The notes beneath the pieces were generated by a model that saw nothing but the letters and a program-made list of their open reading frames with translations, did not search any database and was not told where the DNA came from. Shown here piece by piece: positions 40,449 to 48,496 of a DNA stretch of 57,401 bases (within the stretch, counting starts at the first letter, position 1; every line of letters begins with the position of its first letter). Made by a program: the position numbers and the translations under genes. Source of the stretch: an uncultured Bacteroidales bacterium (lineage in GTDB: Bacteria; Bacteroidota; Bacteroidia; Bacteroidales; P3); the NCBI GenBank assembly GCA_900316235.1, contig ONCC01000028.1, positions 1 to 57,401 of the forward strand. The letters are read 5' to 3'.

Positions 40449-41927
40449 TTATTCTGCTTCAGGTTGGTCGGATGGAATCATGAGGGAGTTGTCGATGTAG
40501 TCTGTGGGGATGATGGCTGCGCCTTTTTTGCCTTTGCTGACTTTCATGTTGTCGATGCCCAGTTTGAGAATCTGGTTGGCAGTGGTGCCGATGCTGCGGC
40601 CGCCGGGGAGGAGTTTTTTGCGGCTGCTCTCGAAGGCATCGAGGGCGTCCTGCAGGCTTTCTCCGATGGTGTCGTATTCTTTCAGGAAATTACCGGTGCG
40701 TTCAATCATCTCCTGCGCCAGTTCGTAGAGACGCTTGTGATTCTGCTCCTGGTCGATATGCGTCCAGGTGATGCGGATGATGCGCAGGGCGGCATAGAGG
40801 GTCTGCTCGTCGGCGATGAAAACTTTCTTCTGCATGGCGTCCTGCCAAAGCGAGTTGTCTTCGTTGAGGGCCACCCATAGGGCAGGGGATTGCGGGACAA
40901 ACATGATGACGAAGTCGAGGTGGGGATTGATCTGGTATTGTGTGTAGTTCTTGGCCGAGAGTTCGTCGACATGTTTCTTCAGGCTGTTGATGTGTTCCTT
41001 GAGGAAATGACGGCGTGTGAGTTCGTCTTCGGCATTGGCATAGTCGATATATGCGGTCATGGAGACCTTGGAGTCGATGATGACGTCGCGCTTGTCGTCA
41101 AGATGTAGGAGCACGTCGGGACGCAGGTTCTCGCCCTCGTCGGGACGGATGGTGTTGCCGTCCTCGTCGCGCATCACGACCTGGGTCTCGAAGTCCTTGC
41201 CTTCAGTGAATCCTTGCTTTTGCAGCAGGTTGCTGAGCACCACCTCGCCCCAGTCGCCCTGTGTTTTTGACTCGTGCTTGAAGGCGCGCGTCAGCTCCTC
41301 GGCACTCTTCTGGGCCTCGATACTCTGGCGTATCATGTGCTCCATGTTGGTCTTGATTTCGGCACTCATGGTGGTCTGCACGGTGGAGTTCTTGGCCATC
41401 TCTTCCTTCATCTTATCGATGGTCTCCTTAAGGGGTTTGACGATGCTGTCGATGTTCTTGGTGCTGGCGTCGGAGAACTCCTCCTGACGCTGCTTGAGCA
41501 TGGCGTTGGTGGTGTTTTCCACCTGCTCGCGGAGGGCCTTGATGGTGTCGGCGAAGCGCTTTTCGAGGGCCTCGGTGTCGCTGCGGTGGCGGCGCTCCTG
41601 CTCGTCGATGAAATGCTGGTGGTTCTGCTTGAGTTCGTCCACCACGGTGTTGTGGCGCTTGAGCACCTCCTCCTTGTAGTCGGCCAGGCGCTTGTCGGCC
41701 TCCTCCTTGGCACTCTGCACGGCTTGTGCGGCATCAGTCTTCTGGTCGGCCAACTGACGGTTGAGCAGTGCTGTCTCGGTGGCGTGACTTTGGTTGGTGG
41801 CGGCGAGTTGTGCTTCAAGCGTATGTTTCTCAGCGGCGAGGGTGTTCTTGCCGCGACTGGAGATAAGTATCCCGGCAAGTATTCCCGCGGTAAGGGCTAT
41901 GATTGCTATGATGATGGTAGTACCCAT
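40449..41927 (-). CDS. rmuC: DNA recombination protein RmuC
   Basis: Homolog of E. coli RmuC, which limits inversions between short repeats. The 492-residue protein has an N-terminal membrane anchor (IIIAIIALTAGILAGILIS), a long coiled coil (residues about 28-200) and the RmuC nuclease-like domain with QGDWGEVVLSNLLQKQGFTEGKDFETQ, RPDVLLHLDDKRDVIIDSKVSM and DFVIMFVPQSPALWVAL. The PD-(D/E)XK-type residues (Glu, Asp, DSK) are present. It lies 26 bp after comM. Confidence 0.95.
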   Translation of the reverse strand: MGTTIIIAIIALTAGILAGILISSRGKNTLAAEKHTLEAQLAATNQSHATETALLNRQLADQKTDAAQAVQSAKEEADKRLADYKEEVLKRHNTVVDELKQNHQHFIDEQERRHRSDTEALEKRFADTIKALREQVENTTNAMLKQRQEEFSDASTKNIDSIVKPLKETIDKMKEEMAKNSTVQTTMSAEIKTNMEHMIRQSIEAQKSAEELTRAFKHESKTQGDWGEVVLSNLLQKQGFTEGKDFETQVVMRDEDGNTIRPDEGENLRPDVLLHLDDKRDVIIDSKVSMTAYIDYANAEDELTRRHFLKEHINSLKKHVDELSAKNYTQYQINPHLDFVIMFVPQSPALWVALNEDNSLWQDAMQKKVFIADEQTLYAALRIIRITWTHIDQEQNHKRLYELAQEMIERTGNFLKEYDTIGESLQDALDAFESSRKKLLPGGRSIGTTANQILKLGIDNMKVSKGKKGAAIIPTDYIDNSLMIPSDQPEAE

Positions 41928-41953
41928 TGGAAAAAACTCTTATAATTGTTTTT

Positions 41954-43492
41954 TTATCTCCCCCAGCTGTCGCGGTCGAGGGAGCGGTAGGTGATGGCTT
42001 CCCTTAAGTGGTCAGGATTGATGTCGGGGGCGGCTTCGAGGTCAGCAATGGTACGGGCGACACGCAGGATGCGGTCGTAGGCTCTTGCACTAAGCCCCAG
42101 GCGATTCATTGCCATCTCCATGATATTGCGGCATTCATCGGTAAGGGCACAATACTGGCGGGTGAGTTTGCTGCCCATCTGGGCGTTGCAATGCACTCCG
42201 GGGGTGTTGGCGAAACGGGCCGTCTGTATGGTACGGGCGGCGACGACACGCTCTCTTATCGCGGCACTACTCTCGGCCTTCTCCTCCTTGTTCAGTTGAC
42301 TGACAGGCACTGGTGTGACTTCGATATGAATGTCGATCCGGTCCATCAGGGGACCGCTGACTTTGTTGAGGTAGCGCTTTACGGCGCCTGGCGGGCAAGT
42401 GCAGGGGATGGAGGGGTGATTGTAATAGCCGCAGGGACAGGGGTTCATGGCGGCGATAAGCATGAACGCGGCGGGGTAGTCGATGGTCGTCTTAGCGCGA
42501 CTGATGGTCACGCGGCGCTCTTCCATAGGTTGTCTAAGTACCTCTAATACAGTCCGCTTGAACTCTGGCAATTCGTCCAGAAATAGAACGCCGTTATGTG
42601 CCAGCGAGATCTCGCCAGGTTTGGGGTTGGTACCTCCGCCAACCAAGGCAACGTCCGAAATGGTATGATGCGGGGCACGGAAGGGACGTACAGCTATCAG
42701 CGCATCCTCCTTGCGCATCAGGCCTGCTACGGAGTGTATCTGCGTGGTCTCCAAGGATTCGCTGAGAGTCAGCGGCGGCAGGATGCCGGGCATACGTTTT
42801 GCGAGCATCGTCTTGCCACTCCCCGGAGGGCCTATCATAATGGCGTTGTGGCCGCCTGCGGCGGCAATCTCGAGGCAGCGCTTCACGGTGAGCTGCCCTT
42901 TGACGTCGGCAAAGTCATATTCGTAGTTGTTCAGTGATCGCGCGAACTCGGCACGGGTGTCCATCACCGTCTGCTCGATGGTGCCTACACCGTTGAGGAA
43001 GTCGGCCACCTCCTTGAGGCTCGTGGCGCCGTAGACCTCCAAGTTATTGACGATGGCCGCCTCGCGGGCGTTCTCGGCAGGGACGATAATGCCTTTATAT
43101 TGTTGCTTGCGAGCCTCGATGGCAATAGGTAGCACTCCCTTGATGGGTCGCAGGGTACCGTCTAGTCCCAATTCGCCCATGATGACATACCGCTCCATCT
43201 CGTCGGCTTTCACCATACCTATGGCACCTAGCACGCCGATGGCGATGGTAAGGTCGTAAGCGGTTCCTTCTTTTTTCAAGTCCGCGGGAGCAAGGTTCAC
43301 GACAATACGCTTGCCGGGAATACGGAAGCCGCTCTCCTCGAAGGCCGAAGAGATGCGTTGGGCGCTCTCCTTCACGGCGTTGTCGGGCAGACCCACCATA
43401 AAGAAGCCCACGCCGTCACTGACATTCACCTCCACGGTGACTGTCATCGCGTTCACTCCAAGGATGGCACTACCGTAGGTCTTAACTAGCAT
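41954..43492 (-). CDS. comM: YifB/ComM-type Mg chelatase-like AAA+ ATPase
   Basis: ComM is a helicase that promotes branch migration in natural transformation. The 512-residue protein has the N-terminal Lon-like domain (GVNAMTVTVEVNVSDGVGFFMVGLPDNAVKES), Walker A IGPPGSGKTMLAKRMPGILPPL, HSVAGL, FRAPHHTISDVALVGGG, Walker B GVLFLDELPEF, the zinc-like CPCGYYNHP...CTC and C-terminal MgChl domain. Its start overlaps the sodB end by 7 bp. It is notable that a DprA-like gene lies 1 kb away and a TfoX-like gene 4 kb away, but no comEA/comEC is seen here. Confidence 0.94.
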   Translation of the reverse strand: MLVKTYGSAILGVNAMTVTVEVNVSDGVGFFMVGLPDNAVKESAQRISSAFEESGFRIPGKRIVVNLAPADLKKEGTAYDLTIAIGVLGAIGMVKADEMERYVIMGELGLDGTLRPIKGVLPIAIEARKQQYKGIIVPAENAREAAIVNNLEVYGATSLKEVADFLNGVGTIEQTVMDTRAEFARSLNNYEYDFADVKGQLTVKRCLEIAAAGGHNAIMIGPPGSGKTMLAKRMPGILPPLTLSESLETTQIHSVAGLMRKEDALIAVRPFRAPHHTISDVALVGGGTNPKPGEISLAHNGVLFLDELPEFKRTVLEVLRQPMEERRVTISRAKTTIDYPAAFMLIAAMNPCPCGYYNHPSIPCTCPPGAVKRYLNKVSGPLMDRIDIHIEVTPVPVSQLNKEEKAESSAAIRERVVAARTIQTARFANTPGVHCNAQMGSKLTRQYCALTDECRNIMEMAMNRLGLSARAYDRILRVARTIADLEAAPDINPDHLREAITYRSLDRDSWGR

Positions 43493-44079
43493 AAGCGACT
43501 TTCAATGATGGACCAGTCGACAATCTGCCACAGGGCAGCAAGATAGTCGGCACGGCGGTTCTGGTAGTCGAGGTAATAAGCATGCTCCCACACGTCGAAG
43601 GTCAGCAGGGGCGTGAATTCCATGGTGACGGGATTCTCAGCGTTCTTCTGCTGGGTAATGATCAACTTGCCTTGGGCATCAGAGGAGAGCCACACCCAGC
43701 CGCTGCCAAAGAGTGTCGCACCCTTTGTTTCGAACTCTTTCTTGAAGGCCTCCACTGAGCCGAAATCGCGTTCCAGCAGGGCTGCAAACTTTGGACTCAT
43801 AGCTTTTGGGGAGTTGCTGAACTGCTCGAAATACATCGCATGGTTCAGCACTTGTCCGGCGTTATTGAACATGCCACCTTCGGACTTGCGAATCACCTCG
43901 CTCAGCGGCAGATTCTCTAGTCCGCTGCCGGGCAGCAGTTTGTTGAGGTTGTCTACATAGACTTTCAGGTGTCTCCCGTAGTGGAACGATAGCGTCTCCT
44001 TGCTGATAATGGTACCCAGCCCTTCATAAGGCAGCGTGGGCATCTCGAACATTCCGTTAATGGGCATCATGTCTTTCAT
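43486..44079 (-). CDS. sodB: Superoxide dismutase (Fe/Mn family)
   Basis: Converts superoxide to peroxide and oxygen. The 197-residue protein has metal ligands His in SFHYGRHLKVYVDNLN, His in NHAMYFEQFSN, Asp and His in TFDVWEHAYYLDYQNRRADYL, plus GSGWVWL. Bacteroidetes enzymes of this group are often iron or cambialistic; I cannot decide. No signal peptide. It heads the operon sodB-comM-rmuC-nagB-DUF4954 from the promoter at 44109-44140. Start at 44079 assumed; later Met residues exist. Confidence 0.95.
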   Translation of the reverse strand: MKDMMPINGMFEMPTLPYEGLGTIISKETLSFHYGRHLKVYVDNLNKLLPGSGLENLPLSEVIRKSEGGMFNNAGQVLNHAMYFEQFSNSPKAMSPKFAALLERDFGSVEAFKKEFETKGATLFGSGWVWLSSDAQGKLIITQQKNAENPVTMEFTPLLTFDVWEHAYYLDYQNRRADYLAALWQIVDWSIIESRLC

Positions 44080-44108
44080 AATCCTACTTTTTAATGTTTA
44101 ACTGGGTG

Positions 44109-44140
44109 CAAAGATACAAACTTTTTCTCATTCTGCCAAA
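44109..44140 (-). promoter_or_regulatory. sodB operon promoter
   Basis: Minus strand TTTG (44140 to 44137), 20 bp, TATCTTTG (44116 to 44109). Confidence 0.75.
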
Positions 44141-44148
44141 TTTATTCT

Positions 44149-44181
44149 AAAAAATTGGGGCAGCCTACCCGAGGCCGCCCC
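44149..44181 (-). terminator. Terminator downstream of the DprA-like gene
   Basis: On the minus strand GGGGCGGCCT pairs with AGGCTGCCCC (44181-44172 with 44166-44157, one mismatch), followed by AATTTTTT. It lies 45 bp beyond the second stop (44226), not beyond the first (44418), so the transcript covers the extension. Confidence 0.7.
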
Positions 44182-44225
44182 GCTTCACATTAAAAAATAG
44201 GGTTTATGAAAAACCTTTATCGCTA

Positions 44226-44417
44226 CTAGTCCACCCCTAACTTTCGCAACCTCGACCTGATGCCGCCAGGATTACGTTGAAAGAGTGTGGATAATTCTTT
44301 GACCGTTTTACCTTCTTTATACATTTTCGCAAGGAGTTTGTCGTCATCTTCGCTCCATGGTTTGTAGGCATTGGGATAAAGTCCTCGTAATTCCAATATG
44401 TATTGAGGGATTCGCTT
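44226..44417 (-). pseudogene. In-frame extension of the DprA-like gene past a TAA
   Basis: Directly after the TAA at 44420-44418, the same frame stays open for 63 codons to a TAG at 44228-44226. It encodes LYPNAYKPWSEDDDKLLAKM, then YKEGKTVKELSTLFQRNPGG and IRSRLRKLGVD. This is the small DNA-binding module with pattern PWS-DDD-L-Y-G-v-eLs--F-R-pGaIrSRL-KLG found at the C-terminus of Bacteroidetes DNA-acting proteins. There is no good start codon or ribosome-binding site of its own. Either the TAA is a recent nonsense change, or it is read through. Confidence 0.75.
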
Positions 44418-45491
44418 TTATTTGGGTTCTGCTGGTCGAATCCGTTGCAGGATATCGGTGGAAGTGCTGATATCATTTTGTTGAAAGGTGGTAATGGATA
44501 GGGACTCTGAGACAGGAGCAAAATATAGTTTGTCGGGGTCGGAAGGCAAACCACCAATGCCAACAAGTAGATAAACATGTAAAGAATGCGCTTTGGCATA
44601 CTGCAGGAAGAAACGCTGTCTGTCAGGTGGTAGTAACTCCTTCTCAATTTCTCTGGGCATATGACTCCGCCACTTACACTCTACGGCGAAAGGCTGCTCG
44701 TCGTACAAGAAGATTAAATCAGGAGCACTATTGTTCTCGGGGTAAACGCCAGGCAGTATCTTGTCGCCACGCCATTCCTTCAAGGTGAGTTTTTCATTGT
44801 GAGGCAAATCAAAAAAGGCCACCACATAATCTTCAAACTCTCGACCCTTCAGCGCCTCATCGCTAATAGTCAATGCTTTGATACGATTGTAGATAGTGCT
44901 ATAGGGGCGATTGATGGCATTGTGTATTGCATGTATGCCCATGTCTTCGTAGAACATCCGCAGCAAGCGCTTGTCCTCGGCTACCGTCCAACGATAGGGT
45001 TTAGACGCCTCTTCAGCAGCTTTCATCGCCTTGCGGTCAACAAGATATTTAACATTGTCATGTCCTGCCAATAAACCAAAGATGCTTCCGTTGGGATTGA
45101 TGTAACCACATACGATATGCTGGACTTGACCAATGACATATTGATTGCGCAGACGGGCAATATAGCCCTTGCCATCACTCTCTTCCCGTTGTAATACTAC
45201 AATAAGCAGGCGATTTTCCTTCAGTGCCTGCTCTATCTGCACATTATAGTTGTCTCGAAACCGTTTTGTCACCACCAACACGGTGGGCACACGCCATACC
45301 AACAATGCCTTCAGCATCTCCTCTTCCAGCTCCGACGTGTTGAAACACACAGCACACCCGCTTTTGTCAAAAGACTCCACCCATTGGAACACACGTTCGT
45401 GGCAGGCCAACGGTGCATGCTTCGAACAGAGGAACAGCGTCTTCTGCCGCTTCCAAAGTTCTGTGTTGCCTATAGTCTCCGCAATCTTCAT
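44418..45491 (-). CDS. Predicted DprA-like / HTH / PD-(D/E)XK nuclease protein
   Basis: A 357-residue protein up to the first stop. Residues 1-165 look like a DprA/Smf-type Rossmann domain (FLCSKHAPLACHERVFQWVES, CAVCFNTSELEEEMLKALLV, VPTVLVVTKRF, IVCGYINPNGSIFGLLAG). Residues about 180-225 are a Myb/HTH-like module (YRWTVAEDKRLLRMFYEDMG, INRPYSTIYNRIKAL). Residues about 235-340 fit a restriction-type nuclease: Glu in KGREFEDYVV, Asp in APDLIFL and ExK in FAVECKWRS. Together this suggests a DNA-handling or defence protein; function is inference. Start at 45491 gives the conserved N-terminus MKIAETIGNTELWKRQKTLF. See the extension at 44226-44417 and the long leader at 45539-45672. Confidence 0.8.
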   Translation of the reverse strand: MKIAETIGNTELWKRQKTLFLCSKHAPLACHERVFQWVESFDKSGCAVCFNTSELEEEMLKALLVWRVPTVLVVTKRFRDNYNVQIEQALKENRLLIVVLQREESDGKGYIARLRNQYVIGQVQHIVCGYINPNGSIFGLLAGHDNVKYLVDRKAMKAAEEASKPYRWTVAEDKRLLRMFYEDMGIHAIHNAINRPYSTIYNRIKALTISDEALKGREFEDYVVAFFDLPHNEKLTLKEWRGDKILPGVYPENNSAPDLIFLYDEQPFAVECKWRSHMPREIEKELLPPDRQRFFLQYAKAHSLHVYLLVGIGGLPSDPDKLYFAPVSESLSITTFQQNDISTSTDILQRIRPAEPK

Positions 45492-45538
45492 TTCGTATTT
45501 TGCCTTTTGCCTCTTTCCTAGGGAGCATGAAAAAAGAA

Positions 45539-45672
45539 ATCCGTGAATCTTTCGTTGTTGCGAGTCGAGGTTCCGGAAATCACCTATACCACAAACAAGA
45601 AAGCTCACGGATGCCATGAGCGTCTTGCTTTCTGTAGTGGTATGTGTCTAAATTTTCCGGATTCCGACTCAC
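45539..45672 (-). promoter_or_regulatory. Long structured leader of the DprA-like gene
   Basis: Nested complementary segments: GAGTCG (45562-45567) with CGACTC (45665-45670); CCGGAAA (45573-45579) with TTTCCGG (45654-45660); ATACCAC (45586-45592) with GTGGTAT (45637-45643); AGAAAGC (45598-45604) with GCTTTCT (45627-45633). An alternative pairing uses ATCCGTGAATCTTTC (45539-45553) with GAAAGCTCACGGAT (45599-45612). Such competing hairpins in a 265-nt leader look like an attenuator or regulatory RNA; I recognise no known class. I see no convincing gene in 45492-45760. Confidence 0.55.
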
Positions 45673-45762
45673 CAGGGAAAAGCAAAAAACGCTTTATTTC
45701 AATTCGTTATTATTCTTCTATTTCTTTCGCTATGTCGATACTGTTATTATTGTTTGACGATG

Positions 45763-45794
45763 CAAAGATACAAAAAATTCTCTAATCGGCAAAA
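45763..45794 (-). promoter_or_regulatory. Promoter of the DprA-like gene
   Basis: Minus strand TTTTG (45794 to 45790), 19 bp, TATCTTTG (45770 to 45763), a consensus Bacteroidetes promoter. Its -33 overlaps the T-run of the upstream terminator. The leader to the ATG at 45491 is about 265 nt. Confidence 0.8.
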
Positions 45795-45848
45795 AAGACT
45801 CTATCCGATTGGCCGAACTTGTTCGTTTGCGGTCTTTCGGATAGAGTC
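45791..45848 (-). terminator. Terminator of the carbonic anhydrase to sigma-like operon
   Basis: GACTCTATCCGA (45848 to 45837 on the minus strand) pairs perfectly with TCGGATAGAGTC (45808 to 45797), then TTTTTT. The stretch 45849-45926 contains no gene that I can see. Confidence 0.85.
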
Positions 45849-45926
45849 GCGGGCGAGCATCTCGTCTGTGTGTGACTTCCGGTCACATGGTAAGTATGCC
45901 AGCCGGGAAAATGTTACAAAAAAATG

Positions 45927-46829
45927 TCAAATTGAGAGAGACCGAGATAGTTGTGTCCAGAAGGAGGAGATGCTGGGAGCAATAGAGTAAACAGTTTCTG
46001 GCTCGTGGAGCATGCGGCCGGTGGTATCGAAATACTCTTGACGGAGGCGCTTGACGGCGTCGGCATACTTCAGCTCGTCGATAGCGAGGACGTAGAATCT
46101 CCCGATGGTAGGGTAAAGGTCAGTGAAGTTGTCGTTGATTTGCTGCGCCATCTGGCGATGCCTCTCGTCGAGCGGTAGCAGGTCGTTTCGCAACAGGCAG
46201 GTACGGATGTCCGAGAGTTTGCTTTTCAGGCGGTGGACACATACTCGATAGGCGATGTCACTCATCCCGAGCGCACGAGCCATCTCGTCGTTCGGTAGCG
46301 CCTGCTGCTTGTTGAGCAGGGTAAGCAATGTGCGGAGGAAAATGAAGCGGTCATGTGGATAGAGCGTTTGGTGGGCATAGGCGATAAGGTTGGAGGCGAC
46401 AGCAAGTTTACGCTCGTCGGTCAACGGAGACGAAGCTATATATGTAGCGACCACAGGCTCATCATTAAGGCTTGTACAGGTCATCTGCTTCTCTGCACCT
46501 GCTCGCACAGTGAGATAGTTTCGGAAGGTGTTGAGCAACCAAGCCTCGAAGGACTCCTTCTTCCGGATACGCCTCAGCGACTGATAGGGCGTCTTACTCC
46601 AGCCGCTCTTGCCTTCTCTTAGATAAAGGAAGAAATCCTCGACCACATCCTCGTACTCGTCCAGTAGCTGATGCTGGTACACCTCGAACCGATGCCTCAG
46701 CTGCCGTTCCATCCGCTCATGCAGGAGGTAGTACATCGCCTCATCGCCTTGCTCATCACCCTCGAGGATGATATCCACGAAGTTGGGAACAGGGATTTCT
46801 GCAAACTGATTATCGATTGAGGCGTTCAC
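45927..46829 (-). CDS. Sigma-70-like protein of unusual length
   Basis: A 300-residue protein. Residues about 35-120 resemble sigma region 2 (QLLDEYEDVVEDFFLYLREG, ESFEAWLLNTFRNYLTVRAG). Residues about 155-215 resemble region 4 with HTH (FLRTLLTLLNKQQALPNDEMARALGMSDIAYRVCVHRLKSKLSDIR). About 85 extra residues follow, without known domain. The extra tail sets it apart from normal ECF factors. It is the last gene of the six-gene operon led by the carbonic anhydrase gene, 2 bp after the mutarotase-like gene. Confidence 0.75.
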   Translation of the reverse strand: MNASIDNQFAEIPVPNFVDIILEGDEQGDEAMYYLLHERMERQLRHRFEVYQHQLLDEYEDVVEDFFLYLREGKSGWSKTPYQSLRRIRKKESFEAWLLNTFRNYLTVRAGAEKQMTCTSLNDEPVVATYIASSPLTDERKLAVASNLIAYAHQTLYPHDRFIFLRTLLTLLNKQQALPNDEMARALGMSDIAYRVCVHRLKSKLSDIRTCLLRNDLLPLDERHRQMAQQINDNFTDLYPTIGRFYVLAIDELKYADAVKRLRQEYFDTTGRMLHEPETVYSIAPSISSFWTQLSRSLSI

Positions 46830-46831
46830 GG

Positions 46832-47695
46832 TTACTTGTAGATCTCGATGGTGTAGGTGAAGTGATATTCCTCACTGGGAGCGAGGCGGTGGATATACTG
46901 GCGGGTGCTGATGTCGCCCGTGAAGCCATAGGGGTCGCAGATGCCACACCAGGGCTCGAGGCAGACGAAGGGACAGCCCTCCTTATGCGGCGCCCAGATG
47001 CCGTAGGCCTCCGCCTGCGGACAGCTGACACCGAGCACGGGAGCGCCCGCCTTGTCGCATAGAACGGCCTCTGTCACCTGTCCGCCCTCGAACATCAAGG
47101 CATCGTGGGCGAAGGTGTCGGCCTTCAGCGGCATCTCGGACTTGAAGCTATTTAGAGTGTCCAGCGGCACACGATTGCCCTCTTTGAGGGACGAGACAAC
47201 GACTGGATTCACCGGCCGTCCCTCTCTGTCGCGATAGCGGACGTAGCCGTGTATCTCGTCGGCAGCATTGTAATCGGGCAGCAGGAAGCCGGGATGAGCG
47301 CCAATCTGGAAGTGGGCATCCTTGTTATCGAGGTTTTCTACCGTCCATACGGCCTCCACCTTGCGGTCCTCAAGCTGGTACTGCACCTCCAACCCCAAGC
47401 GGTAGGGATAGCTGGCGCTGAGGTCACTCTCCTTCATACGCAGGCGACCCTCACCGAGATCCTCAAATTCGCTGTCGCGTGCAAAGCCGTGCTGCTTCAT
47501 CGGATAAGTCTTCCCATCGACATGCAGCTCGTTGTTGTAAGGCTTCCCCACGGCGGGGAAGAGTATTGGTGCGTAACGGTTCCAGTACTGTGCGTCGCCT
47601 GTCCACAGGTACTCTCGGCCGTCTTTCTTCAGGCTTACCAGTTCGGCACCATGTTCGTTCACCTCGAGGGTGATGATATCGTTTGTCAGTTTCAT
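46832..47695 (-). CDS. Aldose 1-epimerase-family (mutarotase-like) protein
   Basis: A 287-residue beta-sandwich protein of the galactose mutarotase superfamily: NEHGAELVSLKKDGREYLWTGDAQYWNRYAPILFPAVG, the catalytic-type histidine in HGFARDSEF, FQIGAHPGFLLP and a carboxylate region near WCGICDPYGF. It fits the LacX/YihR-like group rather than classical GalM. Substrate unknown. Its start overlaps the TfoX-like gene's stop by 4 bp. Confidence 0.88.
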   Translation of the reverse strand: MKLTNDIITLEVNEHGAELVSLKKDGREYLWTGDAQYWNRYAPILFPAVGKPYNNELHVDGKTYPMKQHGFARDSEFEDLGEGRLRMKESDLSASYPYRLGLEVQYQLEDRKVEAVWTVENLDNKDAHFQIGAHPGFLLPDYNAADEIHGYVRYRDREGRPVNPVVVSSLKEGNRVPLDTLNSFKSEMPLKADTFAHDALMFEGGQVTEAVLCDKAGAPVLGVSCPQAEAYGIWAPHKEGCPFVCLEPWCGICDPYGFTGDISTRQYIHRLAPSEEYHFTYTIEIYK

Positions 47696-48015
47696 TTCTT
47701 GCGTTTTTTAGGTTTTGGGGCGGGGAGCTCGGCGCAAGTGGCGCGCACCAGGGCCGAGAGGTAGTCGCGGTCGTCGACATCCTCGATGTAGAAATAGGGC
47801 TTCGCACCGTCGTAAGGTGGACGCATATCCTCGCTGCGGAGCAGTTCGCGGCCCGCCTCGGTAGGCTTCACGTAGAAGCCGTTGTCGCAGATGAGACCAA
47901 AGATCTTGCCGTTGCAGTAGATGCCGTAGTCGCCAAACATCTTTTTCGCCTCAATATTTCCAGCACCACTGCATTGGTCGGTAATATACTGTACAAAATC
48001 AGAATTGCTTGCCAT
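47692..48015 (-). CDS. TfoX N-terminal domain protein
   Basis: A 107-residue protein: FVQYITDQCSGAGNIEAKKMFGDYGIYCNGKIFGLICDNGFYVKPTEAGRELL, the TfoX N-terminal domain pattern (KKMFG-YGiY--gk-F-li), with a lysine-rich tail (PKPKKRKK). In gamma-proteobacteria TfoX/Sxy triggers competence; stand-alone N-domain proteins elsewhere have no settled role. It lies in the operon with ogt and the mutarotase-like gene. Confidence 0.88.
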   Translation of the reverse strand: MASNSDFVQYITDQCSGAGNIEAKKMFGDYGIYCNGKIFGLICDNGFYVKPTEAGRELLRSEDMRPPYDGAKPYFYIEDVDDRDYLSALVRATCAELPAPKPKKRKK

Positions 48016-48016
48016 G

Positions 48017-48041
48017 TAAAGGTTAAAGATTAAAGGTTAAA
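48017..48041. repeat. AAAGGTT/AAAGATT tandem repeat at the ogt 3' end
   Basis: Three 7-8-nt units that on the minus strand provide the last codons (LTFNL) and stop of ogt, and fill the gap from the TfoX-like start. Confidence 0.8.
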
Positions 48042-48496
48042 GCGTTTTTTTGTTCCAGCAGGAGCAGTTGGCGCTTGCGGTCAAGCCCGTAGGCGTATCC
48101 CATCAGGGAGCCGTCGGCTCCGATGACACGATGACAAGGGATGATAATGGCGATGGGGTTCCTGCCCACAGCACCGCCGACGGCCTGTGCCGAATCGCAG
48201 TTAATACGACGAGCGATGTCACCATAGGTCACCGTCTCTCCATACGGGATGGACAATAGCTCGCCCCATGCGTACCGCTGAAACAGTGTACCCAAGGGTG
48301 CCAACGGCGGGGTAAAACTAGGCTCCTCACCGTTGAAGTAACTGTCGAGCCAACGACGAGTCTCTTCCAATATCGGAATAGTTGAATCCGTCACCTTTAT
48401 TGGCGTATTGGAGAAGCGCAACTCTTTCAGCGACTCACCGTCGCTGGTCATCGTCAACAGCCCAAGAGGCGAATCGTATTGTGCCTGGTAGGTCAT
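48023..48496 (-). CDS. ogt: Methylated-DNA--protein-cysteine methyltransferase
   Basis: Suicide repair of O6-methylguanine. The 157-residue protein has YDSPLGLLTMTSDGESLKELRF, FQRYAWGELLSIPYGETVTYGDIA, the recognition helix AQAVGGAVGRNPIAIIIPCHRVIG with active-site Cys in PCHR, and GYAYGLDRKRQLLLLE. The ATG at 48496 overlaps the cupin gene's stop by 4 bp; a longer in-frame start upstream is ignored. The C-terminus is shaped by the simple repeat at 48017-48041. Confidence 0.95.
   Translation of the reverse strand: MTYQAQYDSPLGLLTMTSDGESLKELRFSNTPIKVTDSTIPILEETRRWLDSYFNGEEPSFTPPLAPLGTLFQRYAWGELLSIPYGETVTYGDIARRINCDSAQAVGGAVGRNPIAIIIPCHRVIGADGSLMGYAYGLDRKRQLLLLEQKNALTFNL

Noticed and set aside
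44237..44647. 136-codon minus-strand frame overlapping the end of the DprA-like gene
   Set aside because: Frame-shifted relative to both the nuclease domain and its C-terminal module; the other frame gives the conserved PWS/DDD domain.
45543..45785. 80-codon plus-strand frame in the leader of the DprA-like gene
   Set aside because: No domain, no ribosome-binding site, and it lies antisense over the promoter and structured leader.
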